Below, one piece after another: positions 1 through 6,342 of a stretch of 18,534 bases of DNA (positions are counted from its first letter, which is position 1; the number at the start of each line of letters is the position of its first letter). Made by a program: the position numbers and the translations under genes. The notes below the pieces were generated by a model. It was not told where the DNA came from. It made no database searches and was given only the letters and a program-made list of their open reading frames with translations. Source of the stretch: Paramuribaculum sp. (GTDB lineage Bacteria; Bacteroidota; Bacteroidia; Bacteroidales; Muribaculaceae); assembly GCA_029058705.1 (NCBI GenBank), contig JAIDXA010000341.1:1-18534 (forward strand). Reading direction: 5' to 3'.

Positions 1-590
1 ATCTCCTCGCAATTCTCTCCGATCATTCTGTCGATCAGCGCGATAGCTCCGCGGTAGCGGTTATTCCGCCCGACCAGCGTGTCGTGGATAAATGGCGCAT
101 CGAGTTCTCCTTTCGAAATCCGCTTCAGAGCTTTCTCCCTGACTCTGGCGGTCAGTTCCGCGACCGCCCTTTCCGGATTCTTGTTCCGGAGTGCCTTTTC
201 GACATCCTTCTCCTTAGCCATCGCGAGAATGCTTTTCTGCGGCGAGCGGTCAAACACATCCGTAAAATAGGCGAGATAGGCCGCAGCCAGCTCCTTATCC
301 TTGATTTTCACCGCAAAATGATCCAGCAGATCCACAACCGGCGACAGGCTGTCGGCAAAGACCTGCCTCTCAGCCATGAGCCGCGATGTCGAATCTTTCA
401 ACCGCGCGATTCTGTCGACTGTCGGACGGTTGAGTCTGTCGATATGCTCCTTCATCATTCCGACGGCGGCCGCCGTGTCGACAACCGTCTGCCGTCTGAA
501 ACCGTGATTCTGGGCCGATGTGGATAATGATGCAAAAAATAAAACCGGGGCGATCAGAAATGTGATGCAGCTTTGTGTGTAATCCTTCAT
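1..590 (-). CDS. Secreted protein of unknown function, N-terminal part
   Basis: The minus strand is open from an ATG at 588-590 to the left edge, giving 196 complete codons without a stop, so the C-terminus is outside the window. The first 26 residues form a signal peptide: Lys2, a hydrophobic core (FLIAPVLFFA) and a signal peptidase I site at TSA|QN. The mature part is rich in Lys, Arg, Glu, Asp and Leu without obvious beta structure, and reads as a helical, possibly coiled-coil periplasmic protein (for example MMKEHIDRLNRP, VREKALKRISKGEL). I recognise no family. Plus-strand open frames across the same stretch start at GTG and lack a signal peptide, so they are treated as shadows. A promoter-like sequence lies just upstream at 619-649, which supports this start and strand. 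Confidence 0.75.
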   Translation of the reverse strand, partial: MKDYTQSCITFLIAPVLFFASLSTSAQNHGFRRQTVVDTAAAVGMMKEHIDRLNRPTVDRIARLKDSTSRLMAERQVFADSLSPVVDLLDHFAVKIKDKELAAAYLAYFTDVFDRSPQKSILAMAKEKDVEKALRNKNPERAVAELTARVREKALKRISKGELDAPFIHDTLVGRNNRYRGAIALIDRMIGENCEE

Positions 591-597
591 GTCTTTT

Positions 598-617
598 GCG
601 AGATTTATGATTCTCGC
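598..617 (-). repeat. Inverted repeat in the promoter/leader of the secreted protein
   Basis: GCGAGA and TCTCGC are perfect 6-bp arms around an 8-nt loop. The repeat lies between the -7 box and the start codon, about where transcription should begin, so it could be an operator or a 5'-end hairpin in the mRNA. The function is inferred from position only. Confidence 0.35.
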
Positions 618-618
618 G

Positions 619-649
619 TAAAGTTATTTAAGATCCAGCTAATTGCAAA
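619..649 (-). promoter_or_regulatory. Bacteroidetes-type promoter for the secreted protein
   Basis: On the minus strand TTTG (649-646) is followed after exactly 19 nt by TAACTTTA (626-619), one base off the TAnnTTTG consensus. The ATG at 590 lies about 30 nt downstream, leaving a leader of about 20 nt. Confidence 0.5.
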
Positions 650-733
650 CTCCACACCGGCTCGCCGTTCAGAGAATTAACAATTATTAACCCCATCCCT
701 TCATAGGAGAAATTCGACACTGGCGCCCCCGGA

Positions 734-1663
734 TCATTTTCCGGAGAGAATTTCACTGGCAAGTGACGCATCTGCCGAAAGCTGCCGCTGCAATGATTCG
801 AGCGATTCGAAAGGTTTTTCCGGACGCATCCTTCCGACAAAGTCGATCCTCAGGCGATGGCCATACAGGTCGCCCTCGTAACCAATCAGATGCGCCTCAA
901 TTGTGCGGACGGCCGAATCGGAATTGACTGTCGGACACGACCCGATGTTGACCATTGCCCTCACCTTTTCGCCGGGATTGTGTGAAAGATCCTCGACCAT
1001 AGCCGCATAGACTCCGCCGCCGGGAACAATCAGCGACCGGTCGGAAGGCACAACGTTGGCAGTCGGAAACCCTATAGTGCGTCCGATCTGACGTCCGGAC
1101 CCGACCGTGCCCTCGACCGAATACGGAAAACCGAGCCTGTCGGCCGCTTCTCCCACATTCCCCCGAGCTATAAGCTCGCGTATGCGTGATGAACTGACAT
1201 CCGGCTCAGGAAGTTCCTCCGCCCCTGCAACATCGACTCCGACTTCAGCCCCGAAACGCATGTAATCGTCAAAACCGTGTTCCCGATCAGAACCGAACCG
1301 GTTGTTAAACCCGACAACAAGCGCCCGAACCCCATAGTCGCGGTGGAGCATCGCCATAAAATCACGCGATGTCATCCGGCGCAAATCTTCCGTAAAGTCA
1401 AGCATGATGACATCGTCTATCCCCCCTTCGAGCAGCCTGTCGCAGCACTCCCGGCGGGAACAAAGCATCGGAATTATCCGTCCCGGATCAACCACCGATG
1501 CCGGATGGGCCGAAAACGTCACTGCCGCCGCCCGCAGCGAACGGACCCGAGCCTCGACAACAACCCGCTCAAGAAGAGAGCGGTGGCCACGGTGAACCCC
1601 GTCGAACATTCCGATTGCGGCAACTCTGCCGGACGATCGTTCCGGCCCGTTTAAAACACCCAT
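734..1663 (-). CDS. ribF: Bifunctional riboflavin kinase / FMN adenylyltransferase (FAD synthetase)
   Basis: Phosphorylates riboflavin to FMN and adenylates FMN to FAD in the cytoplasm. The N-terminal half is the adenylyltransferase domain, with the nucleotidyltransferase HxGH motif in GMFDGVHRGHRSLL (His24, His27) and the later SSSRIR motif (about 157-162). The C-terminal half is the riboflavin kinase domain, with GRTIGFPTANV (about 194-204) and the MVNIG and LYGHRLRIDF strands. At 309 aa it has the normal full length for bacterial RibF. I chose the ATG at 1663; a TTG at 1669 would add two residues and overlap the upstream stop. The upstream HAD phosphatase ends at 1666, two bases before this ATG, so the two genes are almost certainly co-transcribed and translationally coupled. 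Confidence 0.95.
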   Translation of the reverse strand: MGVLNGPERSSGRVAAIGMFDGVHRGHRSLLERVVVEARVRSLRAAAVTFSAHPASVVDPGRIIPMLCSRRECCDRLLEGGIDDVIMLDFTEDLRRMTSRDFMAMLHRDYGVRALVVGFNNRFGSDREHGFDDYMRFGAEVGVDVAGAEELPEPDVSSSRIRELIARGNVGEAADRLGFPYSVEGTVGSGRQIGRTIGFPTANVVPSDRSLIVPGGGVYAAMVEDLSHNPGEKVRAMVNIGSCPTVNSDSAVRTIEAHLIGYEGDLYGHRLRIDFVGRMRPEKPFESLESLQRQLSADASLASEILSGK

Positions 1664-1665
1664 GA

Positions 1666-2295
1666 TCAATCGACAGACAATCCGGGATATTCTTTCAGCA
1701 ACTGATAGAATTCAGTTCCCGGACGAACCCATATGGTTTTGAATCCAAGAGCTTCGGCCGCCTTGCAGTTGGCCTCCGAATCATCAAGGAAAACAGTTTC
1801 TTCAGGCTTTATTCCGAACTGACGTTCAGCAATCCGGAAAATCTCCGAATCAGGCTTCATCACCCCGGCCTTGTAGCTTCTGACGCCATCCTTGAAATAG
1901 AATCCGACATCGTGACCCTCCTGGGCGAAATTGCGGGCTATTCCGTCGGCCCACATTATCGGATTGGTGTTTGAAAGCAGATAGAGGCTGAACTTCTCTT
2001 TCAGCCGGCGCAACTCCTCGAGCCGGTGGAGGGGTATTCCCACCAGAAACTTACCGAAAGCCGTGTCGATATTTTCATCGCTGACCTCACGGCCTATCAT
2101 AGCGCGCACAGCCTCACGAAACATCGCAGGAGTGCTGCTTCCGTTCTCAATGTCGGCAAACGGCCCCGACTGGCTGTATTCACCGAGAAAACGGTCAGGA
2201 TCCTCCATTCCGAGCTGCCGGAAAGCATCCACACAATTCTGGCGGCGTATGTCCATGATGACTCCGCCAAGATCAAACATCAGATTCTTTATCAT
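1666..2295 (-). CDS. HAD superfamily phosphatase (subfamily IA, YihX-like)
   Basis: A 209-aa haloacid-dehalogenase-type phosphohydrolase, probably acting on a small phosphorylated metabolite. All four HAD motifs are visible: the nucleophile Asp8 in FDLGGVIMD, Ser108/Asn109 in LLSNTNP, Lys147 in VMKPDSEIF, and the metal-binding pair Asp171/Asp172 in FLDDSEANC. The residue two after the nucleophile is Gly10, not the usual second Asp; this DxG form is familiar in the YihX-like branch (glucose-1-phosphate phosphatase in E. coli). The helical cap sits between motifs 1 and 2. It is the first gene of a two-gene unit with ribF, whose start lies two bases after this stop, so a flavin-nucleotide substrate is possible but unproven. 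Confidence 0.88.
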   Translation of the reverse strand: MIKNLMFDLGGVIMDIRRQNCVDAFRQLGMEDPDRFLGEYSQSGPFADIENGSSTPAMFREAVRAMIGREVSDENIDTAFGKFLVGIPLHRLEELRRLKEKFSLYLLSNTNPIMWADGIARNFAQEGHDVGFYFKDGVRSYKAGVMKPDSEIFRIAERQFGIKPEETVFLDDSEANCKAAEALGFKTIWVRPGTEFYQLLKEYPGLSVD

Positions 2296-2319
2296 AATAT
2301 ATGAAACTATTTGTCAATG

Positions 2320-2350
2320 CAAAAGTCAGCATTTTTCACCATTTCTGCAA
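2320..2350 (-). promoter_or_regulatory. Candidate promoter for the HAD phosphatase-ribF unit
   Basis: On the minus strand TTG (2350-2348) is followed after 20 nt by GACTTTTG (2327-2320), one mismatch from TAnnTTTG. The start codon at 2295 would have a short leader of about 20 nt. Confidence 0.35.
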
Positions 2351-2403
2351 GCATGTCTGTCAATCGCTCAGCGAAAGATGAACGATATGTGAAGTTTTTT
2401 TGT

Positions 2404-2411
2404 TATGTTTG
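2404..2411 (+). promoter_or_regulatory. Candidate -7 element for the endonuclease gene
   Basis: TATGTTTG matches TAnnTTTG exactly, about 83 nt before the chosen ATG at 2494. No TTTG is found at the expected spacing upstream, so the promoter is only partly supported. It argues against the earlier in-frame TTG at 2311 as start. Confidence 0.4.
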
Positions 2412-2493
2412 CATGCCGAAACCGACACTCCGTGTTCCGTTTCATCACATTCATCAACCATTTTCCAAGAAATCCGAACCACGACACTTTCGC

Positions 2494-4158
2494 ATGAAAC
2501 AGCGTTTCTTCCTTATGCCGATGCTCGTCATGCTGGGCTTAATCGGCGCCATCGGGGCATATGCCGCCATTCCGGCAGGTTACTACTCCACGCTTAAAGG
2601 CAAAAGCGAGTCTGATCTGAAAACAGCCCTTTTCCAGATCATCAATCCCCACACTCTGGTTTCTTCATACCAGAACCTTCCGCAGTATTTCCAGAAAACC
2701 GATGTCTATCCCAATTCATCACGCTGGTGGGACATGTATTCCGACATTCCCCTCTACGCACCAAGTTTCAGCGGCCTCAACCGCGAACATTCCCTTCCGA
2801 AAAGCTGGTGGGGCGGATTGACCAACATTCCCGCCTACACCGACCTCAACCATCTATATCCCTCGGAAGCCGCCGCCAACCAGGCAAAGAGCAACTATCC
2901 GCTGGGCAAGGTTGTAGGGACAAAACGGTTTGACAACGGCATGTCGGTTGTGGGTGTAGGAGAAAATTCCGGGGGCGCAGCCTATGTTTTCGAACCTGCC
3001 GATGAGTATAAAGGCGATTTCGCCCGAACTTATTTCTATATGGTCACATGTTATCAGAACATGGACTGGAAATACACCTACATGTGTCGCAACGGCGTCT
3101 ATCCCTCCCTACAGCAATGGGCAATAGACCTTCTTCTCGAATGGCACAGAGGCGACCCCGTCAGCCAGAAAGAGCAGGACCGCAACGAACAGGTTTTTCT
3201 TGTCCAGAACAACCGGAATCCCTTTATCGACCATCCTGACCTGGTCGAATACATCTGGGGCAACAAAAAAGGTCAGGCCTATGTTCCGGCCGACACCCCG
3301 GTTCCCGGAGGGGAAGCAAACCTCATCACACCCCCCAACGGAATGACACTCGACTTCAGCCAGACGGCTGCCGGCCTGACATCGACCGCACAGCTCCAGT
3401 TCAAAGGCGAGAACCTCGTCGGTTCGCTCGAGCTGTCGATTGGCGGCGCCGACCGTGCCTGCTTCTCTCTTTCAACCGACAATGTCGGGGCAAACGCCGC
3501 CAACGCCACATCCGGAACATGGATAACGGTCACATACTCACCGAAAAGCGTCGGAGTCCACACCGCCAACCTCATCATAACCGACGGCGGCCTTGACGAA
3601 GGATCCCGCATTGTTTCCATGCGCGGCGAATGCCTGCCGGCACCCTCTCTTTCACGGGTCAATGCAACATCGGCGACCGACATCACCGATGACACTTACA
3701 CTGCCAACTGGGACGTTCCGGCCGACGAAACCATCGACTTCTACATCGTCACAATCCACCGCTACAGCAACTCCGGTGTGACCGTCGAAGAACAGGTTGC
3801 CGAAAACAATTCGCTTGAAATAACCGGATTTGCCAATGACACATACGACACCTACTCCGTACGCTCTTCCCGACTCGGAATCACATCGGAAGAGAGCAAC
3901 GTAATAACAGTCAACCATAACGCGGCAATCGATTACGTCAACACCGAACTGCCGTTCGCTGTCGAAACCTATCCCGGCGGACTTGTCCGGTTCCGTTGTT
4001 CCGAAACCGCCGAAGATGTCAGAATCTTCGACATGACAGGACGTCTGACTACACACATCGACCATGTGACCGACCTTCAGGAAATAACTCTCCCGACAGG
4101 CGTCTATGCAGTGACAGCGCGGAATTCGCGTGTTCCTGTCAGAATAATCGTTTATTGA
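2494..4158 (+). CDS. Secreted endonuclease I family nuclease with C-terminal beta domains
   Basis: A 554-aa exported nuclease of the endonuclease I / EndA-type His-Me finger family, which degrades DNA or RNA outside the cytoplasm. The ATG at 2494 puts a signal peptide first (MKQRFF, hydrophobic core, AYAA near residues 22-25); the frame is open further upstream, but only from a TTG and through the promoter region. The nuclease domain (about 30-258) shows LNREHSLPKSWW (His99), YTDLNHLYPS (His120), N..KSNYPLG, and the closing EWHRGDP and NRNPFIDHP blocks. Then come an Ig-like domain (about 284-380), a fibronectin-III-like domain (about 385-480), and a tail with VRIFDMTGRL and LPTGVYAV that resembles a type IX secretion sorting domain. 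A role in nucleic acid scavenging is inferred. Confidence 0.88.
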   Translation: MKQRFFLMPMLVMLGLIGAIGAYAAIPAGYYSTLKGKSESDLKTALFQIINPHTLVSSYQNLPQYFQKTDVYPNSSRWWDMYSDIPLYAPSFSGLNREHSLPKSWWGGLTNIPAYTDLNHLYPSEAAANQAKSNYPLGKVVGTKRFDNGMSVVGVGENSGGAAYVFEPADEYKGDFARTYFYMVTCYQNMDWKYTYMCRNGVYPSLQQWAIDLLLEWHRGDPVSQKEQDRNEQVFLVQNNRNPFIDHPDLVEYIWGNKKGQAYVPADTPVPGGEANLITPPNGMTLDFSQTAAGLTSTAQLQFKGENLVGSLELSIGGADRACFSLSTDNVGANAANATSGTWITVTYSPKSVGVHTANLIITDGGLDEGSRIVSMRGECLPAPSLSRVNATSATDITDDTYTANWDVPADETIDFYIVTIHRYSNSGVTVEEQVAENNSLEITGFANDTYDTYSVRSSRLGITSEESNVITVNHNAAIDYVNTELPFAVETYPGGLVRFRCSETAEDVRIFDMTGRLTTHIDHVTDLQEITLPTGVYAVTARNSRVPVRIIVY

Positions 4159-4176
4159 CAATTTCATTTCCCATAA

Positions 4177-4210
4177 TCCGGGCGGCTGAGAATCATCTCA
4201 ACCGCCCGGA
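4177..4210 (+). terminator. Strong hairpin after the endonuclease gene
   Basis: A 15-bp stem with one C-A mismatch and an ATCA loop begins 19 nt after the endonuclease stop. The outer arm is TCCGGGCGG paired with CCGCCCGGA. The following sequence is T-rich but has no uninterrupted T-run, so it may be a terminator or an mRNA 3'-end stabiliser. Confidence 0.65.
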
Positions 4211-4629
4211 CTCATTTGTGTGTGTTTTCATATTCTATCCTTTTTTGCAGGCATTCACCTATTGGATTTCGGGAGAGTGCCATACAGTTCCTCATAATCA
4301 TCTTTCATTCGATAAGCGGCAGCTCTCCAGCCCCCACACCAATCACACAATACATCCAAAGATTCTTTTTCACATAACCCGGTCTTTCCGCAGACCGGCG
4401 TTTGAATCTCAAATTTGAAATATGCCGATAAAGGCTTTATATTATTGATTTTTCACAAAAATACGGATAATCCATGATTTACCCCCCCCTAATTGTTAAA
4501 ACATATTAAATAGTTGAATTGCGATGTATTTTCTTACATATTCCGGTGTTTAATCGGCTTTCAGCTGACATTTTGTTTAATTTTCACATTATTTGCGACA
4601 AAAAAAATCGAATAATCAATTTTTAAACG
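4211..4629. other. Gene-free AT-rich intergenic stretch
   Basis: No convincing coding sequence is present. A plus-strand frame from 3996 to 4418 mostly overlaps the endonuclease in another frame and looks like a shadow. Visible elements are a perfect 7-bp stem hairpin at 4379-4398 (CCGGTCT / AGACCGG), a palindrome TCAAATTTGA at 4409-4418, and a run of eight C at 4482-4489. The base composition becomes markedly AT-rich from about 4400 towards the AsnC promoter. Confidence 0.6.
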
Positions 4630-4637
4630 TAATTTTG
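4630..4637 (+). promoter_or_regulatory. -7 element for the Lrp/AsnC regulator gene
   Basis: TAATTTTG matches TAnnTTTG exactly, 42 nt before the ATG at 4680. No TTTG is present at the usual 19-nt spacing, which would fit a promoter needing an activator. Confidence 0.5.
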
Positions 4638-4679
4638 CATGGCAAACTCAAAAGTTCTAAAACTTCACATTACCAACTG

Positions 4680-5141
4680 ATGGGAAAAATAGACAATCTC
4701 GACCGCAAAATACTTGAAATCGTCATGAACAACGCCCGCATCCCATCCAAGGATGTGGCCGCGGAATGTGGCGTTTCACGCGCAGCCATCCATCAGCGCC
4801 TTCAGCGCATGCAGGATCTCAACGTAATCACCGGATCAAGCTATAATGTCAATCCGAAAACGCTCGGCTATTCAACATGTACGTTCATCGGAGTCTCGCT
4901 TGTGCGTGGAGCCATGTATCGCGAAGTGATTCCCGAACTCGAAAAGATTCCGGAAGTGGTTGAATGTCATTTCACCACCGGCCCCTACACCATGCTCATA
5001 AAACTGTTCGCACGCGACAACGAACATCTGATGGAACTCCTCAACAACAAAATCCAGACCATTCCCGGCGTAACGGGAACAGAGACTCTGATTTCGCTCG
5101 ACCACTCGATTCACCGGAAGATCCCCATCATGCACACTTGA
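4680..5141 (+). CDS. Lrp/AsnC family transcriptional regulator
   Basis: A 153-aa feast/famine regulator of normal family length. The N-terminus opens with the family signature (GKIDNLDRKILEIVMNNARI) and a winged helix-turn-helix at about 22-55 (DVAAECGVSRAAIHQRLQRM). The C-terminal RAM effector-binding domain runs from about 65 to 140 (CHFTTGPYTMLIKLFARDN). Such proteins form octamers and sense amino acids; the ligand here cannot be read from sequence. The frame extends upstream to a TTG at 4593, but the -7 element at 4630 and the family start point favour the ATG at 4680. A weak hairpin overlaps the stop (5140-5158). The long AT-rich upstream region would suit autoregulation, a common habit of the family. 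Confidence 0.93.
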   Translation: MGKIDNLDRKILEIVMNNARIPSKDVAAECGVSRAAIHQRLQRMQDLNVITGSSYNVNPKTLGYSTCTFIGVSLVRGAMYREVIPELEKIPEVVECHFTTGPYTMLIKLFARDNEHLMELLNNKIQTIPGVTGTETLISLDHSIHRKIPIMHT

Positions 5142-5213
5142 TCCCGGCCGACCGGATCGGATCACACGGACCGCGATATCGGTCTGCCGCCGCTTCCATA
5201 ATCCAATGACATT

Positions 5214-5221
5214 TATCTTTC
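5214..5221 (+). promoter_or_regulatory. Possible -7 element at the acyltransferase start
   Basis: TATCTTTC is one base off TAnnTTTG and ends only 4 nt before the ATG at 5226. If used, transcription would begin at or within the start codon, giving a leaderless mRNA. No upstream TTTG is present. Confidence 0.25.
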
Positions 5222-5225
5222 CGAC

Positions 5226-6342
5226 ATGAAACGCGATGCCTCTGTTTCAATAGCGAAGGCGTTTGCCATTATTCTCATGGTCATAGGCCACGCAGAATAT
5301 CCGGGGCTGCTCACCTCATGCCTCTACACCTTCCACATGCCGTTGTTTTTCATCACAGCCGGCTATTTTTTCGGCCGTAAGCAAGCTGGAAATCCGTGGG
5401 AATTCTGTCGGAAACGCTTCAAAGGGCTATATGTCCCGATGGTGAAATGGAGTCTTATGTGGCTTCTGCTCCACAACCTGTTCCACCGCACAGGCATACT
5501 CAACGAAGTCTATGGAAACTGGGAAAACGGAGTGACACACCCTTATACGTTAAAGGAAGCCGCATCCCGCTGCGTGCAGATCGTCACATCGATGGCCGGC
5601 TATGACGAATTCATGGCCGGAGCATTCTGGTTTTTCCGTGGCCTACTCGTCGCAAGCATCCTCTTCCTTGTATTTTTCAGACTCATTGATTCGCACAGCC
5701 GGCGAATGGAAGAATGGCACGTGGCAACCGTAATCTGCCTGGGGGCATTGGCATTCACTGCAGCCCACATATATTTCGGATTCAAGATCTCGGTCATCCC
5801 CAATGGAGGATGGCGCGAAGTGTGGGGCCTGTTTTTCTTTGGCTGCGGAGTCATCTACCGGCGGTTTGAACCGGCAATAGGCCAAAGTCGGCTGCTGGCG
5901 CTCGGCTGCCTGCTACTTATATGCTTTGCGGGCACACAGCATTGGTCCGGCATGAACAACATCGGCCGCTACCGCGACCTGTGGAGTCTGCCGCTGACCG
6001 GATGCGCGGGATTCATCGCTGTCCATTTCCTTTCAAAAACGATAGCCCGCCGTGAGGGCAAAGCAAAGCGTCTGCTGGCGTTTATCGGCGAAAACACGCT
6101 CTACATACTCGTGTTCCACAATATCATTCAAAGCTGTCAGCGCGATTAAAATAGCATACTACGGGCTCGACTGGCGTCAGATAGGTTGTCATATGGTCAT
6201 CCATGACTTTCAAGGCGACCATTTCTGGATTCTCTACACAATAGCCGGCGTCGGTCTGCCACTGGCCGGACTGACAGCTGCCAGACACCTGCGCCGTCTC
6301 GCCGCATCCAGACGGCAATCCGGATCAATAGCGGAAACTTGA
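5226..6342 (+). pseudogene. Acyltransferase family 3 membrane protein, frameshifted
   Basis: The intact 5' frame (5226-6149, 307 aa) is an acyltransferase 3 type integral membrane protein: ASVSIAKAFAIILMVIGH (His22), YTFHMPLFFITAGYFFG (about 34-50), then several hydrophobic segments up to ENTLYILVFHN. The frame then hits a premature TAA. The missing end continues in another frame to 6342 (SFKAVSAIKIAYYGLDWRQI, HFWILYTIAGVGLPL), which is the expected last transmembrane part of these proteins. The switch lies near 6122-6132; loss of two bases or gain of one would explain it. Members of this family transfer acetyl or other acyl groups to surface sugars. The downstream frame is still clean for about 65 codons, so the lesion is recent or a sequence error. 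The 3' end overlaps the nucleoside kinase tail by 18 bp. Confidence 0.75.

Noticed and set aside
519..527. Exact DnaA box (TTATCCACA on the minus strand)
   Set aside because: A single box inside a coding region with no neighbours; one exact 9-mer in 18.5 kb on two strands is not surprising. It is not evidence for oriC here despite the parS site.
84..527. 147-codon plus-strand open frame at the left edge
   Set aside because: GTG start and no family similarity, whereas the minus strand over the same bases gives a signal peptide, a promoter and a continuous frame to the edge.
2311..2493. N-terminal extension of the endonuclease frame from a TTG
   Set aside because: It would place 61 non-signal residues before a clear signal peptide and translate through the promoter-like element at 2404-2411.
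4639..4680. 13-codon frame ending TGATG at the AsnC start
   Set aside because: Its ATG lies immediately after the -7 element, probably upstream of the transcription start, so it would not be in the mRNA.
5715..5732. CACGTG core resembling a second parS
   Set aside because: The bases flanking CACGTG do not match TGTT/AACA; it is inside the acyltransferase coding sequence.
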